Positions 32,737-43,000 of a stretch of DNA of 64,000 nucleotides are shown in pieces. Numbering within the stretch: the first letter of the stretch is position 1; each line of letters opens with the position of its first letter. The notes below the pieces were generated by a model. That model ran no database searches. It was not told where the DNA came from and worked only from the letters and a program-made list of their open reading frames with translations. Source of the DNA: Nocardia sp. XZ_19_385 (GTDB taxonomy: Bacteria; Actinomycetota; Actinomycetes; Mycobacteriales; Mycobacteriaceae); the NCBI RefSeq assembly GCF_015355755.1, contig NZ_JACVEE010000005.1, positions 124,001 to 188,000 of the forward strand, written 5' to 3'. The position numbers were made by a program, and so were the translations under genes.

Positions 32737-34311
32737 TTGGATGCGCGTGTGGGACCCAACAGGTTTCGATGGGTCCGGCGCGCCGCCTCGGCTCTGGCGC
32801 TGGCAGTCGCCGTCCTCGGGATGCCGGTACCCGCCGCCGCGAACGACGCCGATTCCTATGTAGATCCGCTGGCCTCGGCTGCCTACACCCCGGTGCTGGG
32901 CTGGTCGGACTGCCAGGACGGGTTCGAATGTGCTTCGGCGCGGGTCCCGTTGGACTACAACCAGCCCAACGGCGCGCAGATCGACCTGGCAGTGATCAAG
33001 CTGCCGGCCGCCGATCCGGGGCGTCGTATCGGCACGTTGTTCGTCAACTTCGGTGGGCCCGGCCCGTCCGGCGTCGATCGGTTGCGCGAGCGCGCGCACT
33101 GGCCGTGGTTGTTCTCCGACGAGCTGCGCGCGCAGTTCGATCTGGTGTCCTGGGATCCGCGCGCGGTGGCGCGCAGCTCGGCGGCGCGGTGCTTCTCGAC
33201 CGTGCAGGAGCAGCTGGCGTTCCTCGGCTCGGTGCCCGAAATGCCCACGGCTCCAGGCGAAGAGACCGCCTTCTACAACTGGTCCCGGGAATTCGGCGAG
33301 CGGTGCAAGCAGCAGGCCGGTCCGATCCTGGACCACGCCTCCACCGCTAACACCGCCCGCGACCTGGAACTGCTGCGTCGCGCGGTGGGCGACCCGAAAC
33401 TGACCTACCACGGCATTTCCTACGGCACCCAGGTCGGCGCGGTCTACGCGAACATGTTCCCGAGCCGGGTGCGAGCCATGGCGTTCGACGGGTCGATGGA
33501 CTTCGAGGGCAATGTCGACGGCCACGAGGGACAGGGCACCGTCGTACCCCTGGACACCAGACAAGATGTAGCCCAGGGCATCTCGGAAACCTTCGACGCG
33601 TTCCTGCGGCAGTGCTCGGCGGCGGGACCACGGTGCGCGTTCGCCGCCGGGGAGCCGAAGCTGAAGTGGATCGTGCTCGCCGAGCGGGCTCGACTATCCC
33701 CGATCCGGCTGGACGGCCAAGCCTGGACGTATTCGGCGATCATCAATGCGGCAGCGGAACTTTCGCAGTCCGCCACCTACCCGGAACTGGCGAGCCTGCT
33801 GCAGCAGCTGTTCGACGCGGGCACCACGCTGCCCGGCATCCTGCCGATCGCCAAGGGCGCGTCCTACACCGGCAACCGCACCGAGGCCTTCCATGCCATC
33901 CAGTGCGCCGACAGCACCGTGCCGACCGATCCGGAGATCTACACCCGCGCAGCGGTTTCGGAGGATCTGCGGGTGCCCTACTTCGGGCGCATTCCGGTAT
34001 TCGGCAGCGCCACTTGCGCTTTCTGGCAGGGCCGCGACGCCGACCGCTACACCGGTCCGTGGGATCGCCGCACCGCCGCACCGATCCTGGTGCTCAACAG
34101 CCGATTCGACCCCGCGACCCCGCTGCACGGCGCCTACGCCGGCGCCGACCAGCTGGCCGAGGCGCGCGTGGTGGTGATCGAGGGCGCGGGCCACAGCAGC
34201 ATGTACGTGCCGAGTTCCTGCGCCGAGCGCATCAAACGGGAGTACCTGTTCACCGGCGTGCTGCCGCCGGACGGCACCCGCTGCGGCATCGACCGCTCAC
34301 CTTTCGACTGA
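32737..34311 (+). CDS. Secreted alpha/beta hydrolase, tripeptidyl aminopeptidase (TAP) family
   Basis: A 524-residue exported hydrolase. The signal peptide has an Arg-rich head (RFRWVRR), a hydrophobic ALALAVAVLG core and a cut near PAAAND. The N-terminal lobe has VNFGGPGPSG, the oxyanion loop of S33/TAP peptidases. The nucleophile elbow is G-I-S-Y-G with Ser228. The C-terminal TAP-like segment carries the Asp (NSRFDPATPLHGA) and His (GAGHSSMY). Four or more Cys suggest disulfides outside the cell. The TTG at 32737 is set by AGGAGG 7 bases upstream. Relatives trim N-terminal tripeptides or hydrolyse esters; the substrate is unknown. Confidence 0.87.
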   Translation: MDARVGPNRFRWVRRAASALALAVAVLGMPVPAAANDADSYVDPLASAAYTPVLGWSDCQDGFECASARVPLDYNQPNGAQIDLAVIKLPAADPGRRIGTLFVNFGGPGPSGVDRLRERAHWPWLFSDELRAQFDLVSWDPRAVARSSAARCFSTVQEQLAFLGSVPEMPTAPGEETAFYNWSREFGERCKQQAGPILDHASTANTARDLELLRRAVGDPKLTYHGISYGTQVGAVYANMFPSRVRAMAFDGSMDFEGNVDGHEGQGTVVPLDTRQDVAQGISETFDAFLRQCSAAGPRCAFAAGEPKLKWIVLAERARLSPIRLDGQAWTYSAIINAAAELSQSATYPELASLLQQLFDAGTTLPGILPIAKGASYTGNRTEAFHAIQCADSTVPTDPEIYTRAAVSEDLRVPYFGRIPVFGSATCAFWQGRDADRYTGPWDRRTAAPILVLNSRFDPATPLHGAYAGADQLAEARVVVIEGAGHSSMYVPSSCAERIKREYLFTGVLPPDGTRCGIDRSPFD

Positions 34312-34409
34312 GTTCCGGGCACCGGCGGCGCGGGTCCCCGTCGCCTCCGCGACCGGGCGAGCTGCCCGGATCGCAGCCGGGCCGACCGGGCGCGGCAGAC
34401 TGATCGGTG

Positions 34410-36908
34410 ATGAACCTGCCCGAACTTCCCGACCTGCCCGTGCGGCCGCATCTGACTCGGATCACCGAGACGCTGGCCGCCGCGGGCACCGCGGTGCTGG
34501 TGGCGCCGCCCGGTACGGGAAAGACCACATTGGTGCCGCTGGCCCTGGCGGCGGCGACCGGCGGCCGAATCGTGGTCGCGGAGCCGCGCCGGTTGGCTGC
34601 CCGTGCGGCGGCGGCCCGGATGGCGGCGCTGCTGGGGGAGCAGGTCGGGGGCACCGTCGGCTACTCGGTGCGCGGCGATCGCCGGGTAGGGCCGAAGACA
34701 CGGATCGAGGTCGTCACCTCCGGCCTGCTGGTGCGCCGGTTACAGAACGATCCGGAGCTGTCCGGCGTGGACGTGGTGGTACTGGACGAATGCCACGAAC
34801 GCCATCTCGATGCCGATCTGCTGCTGGCGCTGCTGCTCGACGCGCGTGCGGGCCTGCGTCCGGATCTGCGGGTGCTGGCCACCTCGGCCACCGTCGCCGC
34901 AGACCGGCTGGCTGCTCTATTAGGGCGCAGTCCCACTGCCAGCGACAACCCTCAGCCAAGGTTCGGAGATGTCGCTCAGAGTGGGACGAGCACGGTCCCC
35001 GCCCCGGTGCTCGAGGTGCACGGTCGAGCGTTCCCCGTCGAATTCGCCTATGTGCCGCCGCTACCGCGGGAGCGGATCGAAGCGCAGGTGGCGCGCGCGA
35101 CGCGCAGCGCACTGGCCGAAACCGACGGTGACATCCTGGTTTTCTTGCCGGGCGCGGCGGAGATCCGCCGCACCGCGGACCTGTTGTCGGGTGTGGCCGA
35201 CGTGGATGTCGTCCCGCTGCACGGCCGCCTGTCAGCCGCGCATCAGGACAGCGCATTGCGCCCCGGTGCGCGGCGGCGGGTCGTCCTGGCCACGGCGGTC
35301 GCCGAATCCAGCCTGACGGTGCCCGGAGTGCGAGCGGTGGTCGATTCGGGGGTCGCACGGGTGCCGCGCATCGATCACCGGCGCGGCCTGTCCGGGCTGG
35401 CGACGGTCCGGGTATCGGCGGCGGTGGCCGAGCAGCGGGCGGGTCGAGCCGGCCGTGAAGCGCCGGGCAAGGCGTGGCGCTGCTGGCCCGAGCACGAGCA
35501 CGCGACTTTGCCGGCCTATCCCGAACCGGAGATCCGCACCGCCGACCTGACTCGCCTGGCTTTGGAACTGGCCTGCTGGGGCACGGCCGATGGGCAGGGG
35601 CTGGCGTGGTGGGACGCGCCGCCCGCCGGTGGCCTGAACGCGGGGCGTGCGGTGCTGAGTGCGCTGGGGGCGGTGGAATCCGATGGGGCGGTGACAGATC
35701 GGGGCCGCCGGATGGCAGCGATCGGCCTGCATCCTCGGCTGGCGCGTGCGCTGCTCGATGGCGCGCCCGTGGTGGGTGCGCGGGCGGCCGCCGAGGTAGT
35801 GGTGTTGCTGGACGACGACACCTTGTCGCCCGCAACCGATCTCGTCGCCGCGATCCGATCTCTCCGCCGGGACCAACCGGCGCGCTGGAAGCGAGAGGTC
35901 GAGCGCATCGCCCGGCTGGTGCAGGGCGCTTCCGTAGGTGAGGATGATCCGGCTTATGTTGCCGCACTTGCCTATCCGGAGCGCCTGGCCCGCCGTCGCG
36001 GGCCGGGTTCGACGAGCTATCTGATGGCAGGTGGAACGGCGGCGATGCTGCCGCCCGGTTCGGGTCTGGGCGACGCGGAGTGGCTCGCGATTGCCGGTGC
36101 GGCCCGAGATCCCGGTCGCTCCGAAGGCCGAATTCGCCTGGCCGCCAACGCCGATGCCGAGCTGGCCCGCCGGGCGGCGCCGAATCTGCTCGGCACCGTC
36201 GACGAGGTGGACTGGATCGACGGCGACGTGGTCGCCCGCCGGGTGACGCGCCTGGGCGCGATCGTGTTGTCGGAGCAGCCATTACGCGACCCCGATCCGG
36301 CGCTGGTCGCCGCCGCCGTCCGCCGCGGCTTCGCCCTCGACCTGCTGCGGTGGAACGACGACGCGCTCGCGCTGCGGCAGCGACTGGATTTCCTGCACCG
36401 CACGCTCGGCGCCCCCTGGCCCGCTGTCGACGACGCCGGGTTGCTCGCCGACTTCGACAGCTGGCTCGGCCCGGAGCTCGGCGCCGCCCGCCGCCGCGCC
36501 GATCTGGAACGCATCGACGCGGAGCGGGCATTGCGCCGCCTGCTGCCCTGGCCGGAGGCCGCCCGCTTCGACGAGCTCGCGCCGGAACGGCTCGAAGTGC
36601 CCTCCGGCAGCCGGATCCGCCTCGACTATGCCGCGGATCCACCCGTTCTGGCGGTAAAAGTCCAGGAGATCTTCGGCTGGACGGACACCCCGCGACTGGC
36701 CGGCGGCCGGGTCCCGGTCGTGCTGCATCTGCTCTCCCCGGCGCGCCGTCCGGCCGCGGTGACCGCTGACCTCGCCTCCTTCTGGCGCACCGGCTGGCCG
36801 CAGGTCCGGGCCGATCTGCGCGGCCGCTACCCCAAGCACGCCTGGCCCGAGGACCCTGCCACCGTCACCGCCCATCGCGGCACCGCCCGCAACGCGTCCC
36901 GAGGCTGA
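34410..36908 (+). CDS. hrpB: ATP-dependent helicase HrpB
   Basis: An 832-residue DEAH/RHA-type helicase of normal HrpB length. Motifs in order are APPGTGKTT (32-40), EPRRLAARAAAARMA, DECH (126-129), TSATV, then VLATAVAESSLTVPGV and QRAGRAGR of the second RecA lobe. A helicase-associated domain and the HrpB-specific C-terminal region follow (YPKHAWPEDP near the end). It is presumed to remodel RNA; its cellular role in bacteria is not well defined. ATG at 34410 or GTG at 34407 could start it; neither has a clear ribosome site. It is a housekeeping-type gene and marks the left edge of the biosynthetic locus. Confidence 0.93.
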   Translation: MNLPELPDLPVRPHLTRITETLAAAGTAVLVAPPGTGKTTLVPLALAAATGGRIVVAEPRRLAARAAAARMAALLGEQVGGTVGYSVRGDRRVGPKTRIEVVTSGLLVRRLQNDPELSGVDVVVLDECHERHLDADLLLALLLDARAGLRPDLRVLATSATVAADRLAALLGRSPTASDNPQPRFGDVAQSGTSTVPAPVLEVHGRAFPVEFAYVPPLPRERIEAQVARATRSALAETDGDILVFLPGAAEIRRTADLLSGVADVDVVPLHGRLSAAHQDSALRPGARRRVVLATAVAESSLTVPGVRAVVDSGVARVPRIDHRRGLSGLATVRVSAAVAEQRAGRAGREAPGKAWRCWPEHEHATLPAYPEPEIRTADLTRLALELACWGTADGQGLAWWDAPPAGGLNAGRAVLSALGAVESDGAVTDRGRRMAAIGLHPRLARALLDGAPVVGARAAAEVVVLLDDDTLSPATDLVAAIRSLRRDQPARWKREVERIARLVQGASVGEDDPAYVAALAYPERLARRRGPGSTSYLMAGGTAAMLPPGSGLGDAEWLAIAGAARDPGRSEGRIRLAANADAELARRAAPNLLGTVDEVDWIDGDVVARRVTRLGAIVLSEQPLRDPDPALVAAAVRRGFALDLLRWNDDALALRQRLDFLHRTLGAPWPAVDDAGLLADFDSWLGPELGAARRRADLERIDAERALRRLLPWPEAARFDELAPERLEVPSGSRIRLDYAADPPVLAVKVQEIFGWTDTPRLAGGRVPVVLHLLSPARRPAAVTADLASFWRTGWPQVRADLRGRYPKHAWPEDPATVTAHRGTARNASRG

Positions 36909-37037
36909 CCCGCGCCGCTGGCTATGGCCTGGCTACCAAAGCCCGCTGTTGTCGCAGATCACAGAGCTGGCGCGCCAAGAGTGTGCGGACTGTGGTCTGA
37001 TAGGGGACCGATCTGCCCCGAAAGCTTCGGTCTTGCG

Positions 37038-37064
37038 TTGTTCGTTTCGGGGATTTCGGAACAA
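37038..37064. promoter_or_regulatory. Inverted repeat in the NRPS upstream region
   Basis: TTGTTC (37038-37043) and GAACAA (37059-37064) form a 6-base inverted repeat with a 15-base spacer, 36 bases before the NRPS ATG. It lies in the only gene-free stretch before the NRPS (36909-37099) and could be an operator. No IdeR-type box was found in this stretch. Confidence 0.3.
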
Positions 37065-37099
37065 GATCGGGCTCGGCGTGAGAGGGATGTAGTACTCGA

Positions 37100-40000
37100 A
37101 TGGATGGGGTTCGTCGCGCTGTTCGAGGTCGAAATCGTCGCCGGTCCAGCAGTCCGCTGTTCGTTCAGTTGCTCACCGCCGCTGTCGAATCCGCGGCCGG
37201 TTCGATAGCCGTTCGCTACAACTCGACCGGCGCGCCCGCGGATCAGCGCCAGCTCACCTACACCGAACTCGACGAAGCGTCGTCGCGGCTAGCCCGGGAG
37301 CTGATCGAGCGCGGGGTCGGCCCAGGCGATGTCGTGGCCGTCGGATTCACCCGCTCGATCGAATCGGTGCTAGCGGTGTGGGCGGTCGCCAAGACCGGCG
37401 CGGCCTATGTGCCGGTGGATCCCACGCTGCCCGCCGAGCGCATCGATTACCTGCTCGCCGACTCCCGGGCCGTCCTCGGTGTGACCGGCTCGGCGCATCG
37501 CGCGCGCCTGGACGACGCGCAGCGGGAGAGTGTGGGCACCGAGTGGCTCGCGATCGACGAGCCGGGGCTCCGGGAACGCATCGCGGCACAGCCCGCGCAT
37601 CCGGTCTCCTACCTCGACCGGGTGCGCACGCTCAGCGATCAGCATCCGGCCTATGTCATCTACACCTCCGGGTCCACCGGCCGCCCGAAGGGTGTCGTGG
37701 TGACCCACGCCGGTCTGGCCACGCTGGTCACCGCGCAGCGCGAGCGGTACGCAGTGCACGGGGATTCCCGTGTGCTGCACGTCTGTTCGCCGAATTTCGA
37801 CGTGTCGGTGCTGGAGTTGCTGCTGGCCTTCAGTTCCGGTGCGACGCTGGTTATCTCACCGCCATCGGTGTTCGGCGGTGCGGATCTCGCTGATCTGCTT
37901 CGGGCGGAGCGGGTTACGCACCTGCTGATCACCCCGGCCGCGCTGGAGTCCGTGGATCCGGCCGGGCTGGACGCGCTGCGCACCGTGGTCGTCGCGGGCG
38001 ACGCGTTCGGGCCGGGCCTGGTCGAGCGGTGGGCGCCTGGGCGGTCCTTCTTCAACGGCTACGGGCCGACCGAGGCCACCATCCTCGCCACCGGCACCGG
38101 CGAGCTGCGGCCGGGCGAGCCGATCACCATGGGCGCCGCGCTCGCGGGAGTCGGTGCGGTCGTGCTGGATTCGCGCTTGCGGCCGGTGCCCGCCGAGGTG
38201 ACCGGTGAGCTCTATCTCTCCGGGCCCGCGCTCGCGCAGGGGTACCTGGGGCGGGCGGGGCTGACGGCCGAGCGGTTCGTGGCCAATCCGTTCGGCACGC
38301 CGGGCGCGCGGATGTATCGCACCGGTGATCTGGTGCGCCGCCGGGGCGACGGGACGCTGGAGTACCTCGGCCGCACGGACTTCCAGGTGAAGGTGCGCGG
38401 TTTCCGCATCGAACTCGGCGAGATCGACGCCGCGCTGACCGCGCATCCAGACATCGACTACGCCGCGACCCTCGGCAAGACCGCGCCGTCGGGTGCGACG
38501 CTGCTGGTGTCGTATGTGCTGCCACGCAACGGGTTCGAGCTGGACAAGGCGGAGCTCGCGCGGTTCGTCGGAGCCACGCTGCCCAGCCACATGGTGCCGT
38601 CGGCGTTCGTGGCGCTGGACGCTATTCCCCTGACCCCCAACGGAAAACTCGACCGGCAGGCGTTGCCGGAACCGGTATTCGAGGCGGCGGCCTCCCGGGC
38701 TCCGGAGGGCGCGCTGGAAACTCGGATCGCCGAGTTGTTCGCCCAGGTCCTCGGAGTGGACCGAATCGGTGCCGAGGATTCGTTCTTCGCCGCCGGCGGG
38801 GACAGCATTCTGTCGATCCAGCTGGTGTCGCGGGCGCGGGCGGCGGGGATCGTGTTCACGCCGCAGGATGTGTTCGAGCAGCGCACGGTGGCAGGGCTGG
38901 CGCGAGTCGCCGTGGCCGGGACCGAGGCGGTGCCGGCGCTCGCGGAACTGCCCGGCGGCGGGGTCGGCGACATCCCGCTGACGCCGGTGCTGGCGGCCTA
39001 TCTGGAGCACGGCAGCTCCGACCGGTTCACCCAGCAGATGGTGCTGGAGCTGCCGGCGGATATCGATCGAAAAGCTTTGGTGGACACGCTGACCGCCGTG
39101 GTCGACCACCACGACACGCTGCGTGCGCAGCTGGGGCCGGTGGCGGGGGAGTGGCGGCTGCGGACACTGCCGCCCGGTGCGGTGGATGTGGACGCGCTGC
39201 TGACCCGCGTCGAGGTGCCCGCCGGGCTGGTGCCCGCGGAACTGTCCGTAGCCGCTTGCGCCGCAATGGATTCCGCGCTGAACACCTTGGACCCGGCAGC
39301 GGGGCGCATGCTCGCTTGCACCTGGCTGGCGCGGCCCGACGGGCCGGACGCGCTGATCCTCGCGGTGCATCACTATGTGATCGATGGCGTGTCGTGGCGG
39401 ATTCTCGTCTCCGACCTGGTTGCCGCCTGGGCCCAGCTGCGCAACGCTCAGCCGGTCACTCTGCCCGCGGTCGGCACCTCTTTCCGGCGCTGGGCGCACG
39501 GTCTGGCCGAGGCCGACCGGAGCGCTGAATTGCCGTACTGGCAGCAGGTTTTGGCCGTCGCCGATCCGCCCCTCGGAGCCCGCGATCTGGATCGGGCGCG
39601 CGACACCGTGGCTACGGTGCGCCGATTCACCGTCACGGTGCCCGCCGCTGTCACGCACGCGGTGCTGACCGAGTTACCCAGCCGGTACCGCGGCGGGGTC
39701 AACGACGGACTGCTCGCCGCACTGGCCTTGGCGGTGCGGACCTGGCGGGCCGACCGCGGCGTCGACGCGGCGACCACCCGCATTCGCCTCGAGGGCCACG
39801 GCCGCGAGGAAAACGCGGTCGCCGGTGCGGATTTGACGCGCACCGTCGGCTGGTTCACCACCATGTACCCGGTGGCTCTCGATCTTTCCGGCCACCCGGC
39901 CGATGGTGCGGCGCTCGGCGCGATCCTGAAATCCGTCAAGGAACAGCTGCTCGTAGTGCCGGACAAGGGCATCGGTTTCGGCATGCTGCGCCATCTCGAT

Positions 40001-43000
40001 CCGGGCGCAGGGGGCCAGCTGGGCGGTTCGCTCGGCCAGATCGGGTTCAACTACCTCGGCCGGATCTCCACCGGCGACGAGGGATTGACCGAGCACAGCT
40101 GGCTGCCCACCGGTGCTTGGGGCGAGCCCGAGGCCGCCCAGGATCCGGCGATGCCCGCGGCCGCCGTCGTGGACATCAACGCGATCGTCACCGATGGTGC
40201 GCAGTTGACCGCCTCGTTCGCCTACGCGTCGGAGATCCTCGCCGAAACCGAGGTGCGGGAGCTGGCCGAGCACTGGGTGGCCGCGCTGACCCGGCTCGCC
40301 GAGCATGTGCAGGATCCGGCCGCCGGTGGGCTGACGCCGTCCGACGTGCCGCTGGTGCGGGTCGTCCAGAACGAACTCGATACCTGGCAGCGTCAGCGCC
40401 CCGGGCTGGTGGATGTCCTGCCGCCGTCACCGCTACAGCTCGGATTGCTCTATCTCACACAGATTTCCGAGTCCGACCCCTATCTGCTGCAGTTGGCGGT
40501 CGAGCTGGCCGGTGTGGTCGACCTGGACCGGTTGCGGCGAGCCGCGCAGACCGTGCTGGAGCGGCACGCGATCCTGCGCACCGCGTTCGGTGCCACGGCC
40601 GACGGCATTCCGGTTCAGCTTGTCGCCGAGGGACTTTCGGTTTCCTGGCAGGTGCGGGACACGGCCGACACCGATCCCGAGTCGCTGCTCGCCGCCGAAC
40701 AGCTGGCGGGATTCGATCCGGCCGTCGCCCCACTGCTGCGATTCACGGTGTACCGCACTGACTCCGGCCGCACGCACCTGGTACTGACCGCGCATCACCT
40801 GCTGCTGGATGGCTGGTCGATGCCGCTGCTGATGAAGGAGCTGCTGCTTTCCTATGCGGCGGACGGTGATTCGGCGGTCCTGCCGCGCGTCCGGCCCTAT
40901 CGCGACTACCTGGCCTGGCTGGCGCGCTACGACCGGGACGCCACCCTGGACATCTGGAAGGCGGCGCTGTCCGGCGCGCGGCCTACCAGGCTGACCGAAG
41001 CCCTTGCCCCACCCGTGATTCCGGCCGACGGCCACGGAATGTGCGCCGCCGACCTGACCGCCGCCGAAACCGCGGCGCTGCAAGCGTTCGCCGCCACCAC
41101 CGAGGTCACGGTGAACACGGTGATCCAGGCGGCTTGGGGTCTGGTGCTGGCCTCCTGCACCGGCGTCGAGGACATCGTCTTCGGCGCGGTGGTGTCCGGG
41201 CGGCCGCCGCAGCTCGACGGTGTCGACGCGATGGTCGGCCTGTTCGCCAACACGATTCCCGTGCGGATGCGTTTCGACGCCCAGGCGCCGGTGCGCGAGC
41301 TGCTGAAACAACTGCAGTCCGAACAGGTTTCGCTGCTGGAGGCGCATCACCTGGGCCTGGCCGAGATTCAACGCGTCGCCGGCGCGGGCGAGCTGTTCGA
41401 TTCACTGCTGGCCTACGAGTCGTATCCGGTCGACGCCGACGGTCTCCGCCTGGCCTACGGGTCGATCGACGGCCTGGAAATCGTCGGCCTGCACGGCGGC
41501 AACCTCACCCACTACCCGGTCGCGGTGCAGGTCGAGCTGGGCGCCGAACTGCGGATCGGTGTGCAGCATCGCCACGACATGGTCGACACCGCGACGGCCG
41601 AAGCGCTCGCGAACCGATTGCGCGCGGTGCTCGCCGAATTCGTCGCCGCACCCGAGCGCACACCCGCGGAGCTGGAGCGGCACTTCTGTGAGCGCAACGA
41701 CCTGATCGCGCAGACGCGGTACTGGCGTGCCGCGCTGGCCGACCTTCCGGAGGAACTGAACCTCCCGGTGGATCGCCCGAGAACGACGGCGGTCGCCTCC
41801 GCTGACCAGCACGTAGCCGTCGATATCGCGGCCGATCTCCACCTTCGCCTGCACCAATTCGCGCGCAGCCGCGACACCACGGTCTTCACCGTCGCCCATG
41901 CGACTCTCGCGCTGCTCCTCGCGCGACTATCGGGTGCCGACGATATCCCCATCGGAACTCTGGTCCGCTCCGTTGGCGCGGGCGACGACTGGGCCGATGG
42001 TGTGGTCCTGCGGACCCGGATATCCGGGCAGATGTCTTTCGAGTATCTGCTCGCGGAGGCGAAAGAGGTCGCACTTCAGGTCTTCACGCGCACCGACCTG
42101 TCGTTCGGTGCGCTGGCCGCCCTGGTGGAATCCGAGCGGTCCGCCACCGGCGTGGTCGCGCGCGGGTCTCTCGTGCAGGTCATCTTGTCCGACGGCGAGC
42201 CTCCCGTCCGCCGGAGCGGCACGGCGCTGCCGAAACATGAACTCGCCCTCCATATTCGGGAAGCGCACAACTCCGCGGGCATCGCCGCGGACTTCGGGTT
42301 CGCCTCCGAGTTGTTCGACCGCCACACAGTCGAGGTCCTTGCCGAGCGGTTCATCCGCCTGCTCGCGGCCGCCGTGCGGCAGCCGGAGACTCCCGTCGGG
42401 GATCTGCCGCTACTCGGTGGTGACGAGCTGGCCCAGCTGACCCGGGTGACCGAGGACAGCGTGATGGCCACCGGGCTGCTGCCCGACCTGATGACCAGGG
42501 GAGTAGCACTCGGGCGGGATCGGGTTGCCGTGCGCGACCGCGGCCGGTCGATCACCTACGGCGAACTCGATGACCGCAGTTCGCGATTGGCGCGCGTGCT
42601 GATCGAACGCGGTGTCGGGCCGGAAGCTCTGGTGGCGGTGTCGCTACCCCGGTCCGCCGAGATGGTGACAGCGGTGCTGGCGATCGCCAAGGCCGGTGGC
42701 GCGCACGTGCCCGTCGACCCCGGTTACCCGGCGGATCGGGTGCGGCACATGATCACCGATTCCGGTGCGGTGCTGGGCATTACCACCGCCGAGTACGTGG
42801 ACGGCTTGCCCGGCGGAGTGGACTGGCTACTGCTCGACCATCCCACGACGGCCGAACTGTGCGCCGCACAATCGGATGCTCCGGTAGCGGACGCGGATCG
42901 TATTGCGCCGCTGCACCTTCGGCACCCCGCCTATGTCATTTACACGTCCGGTTCCACCGGGCTGCCCAAGGGCGTCACCGTCACCCACACCGGACTCGGT

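Noticed and set aside
41670..42421. Half-C domain explained by a frameshift or assembly error
   Set aside because: The reading frame is continuous through C2, the half-domain and A2, with normal codon use and no stop, so a simple frameshift does not account for it.
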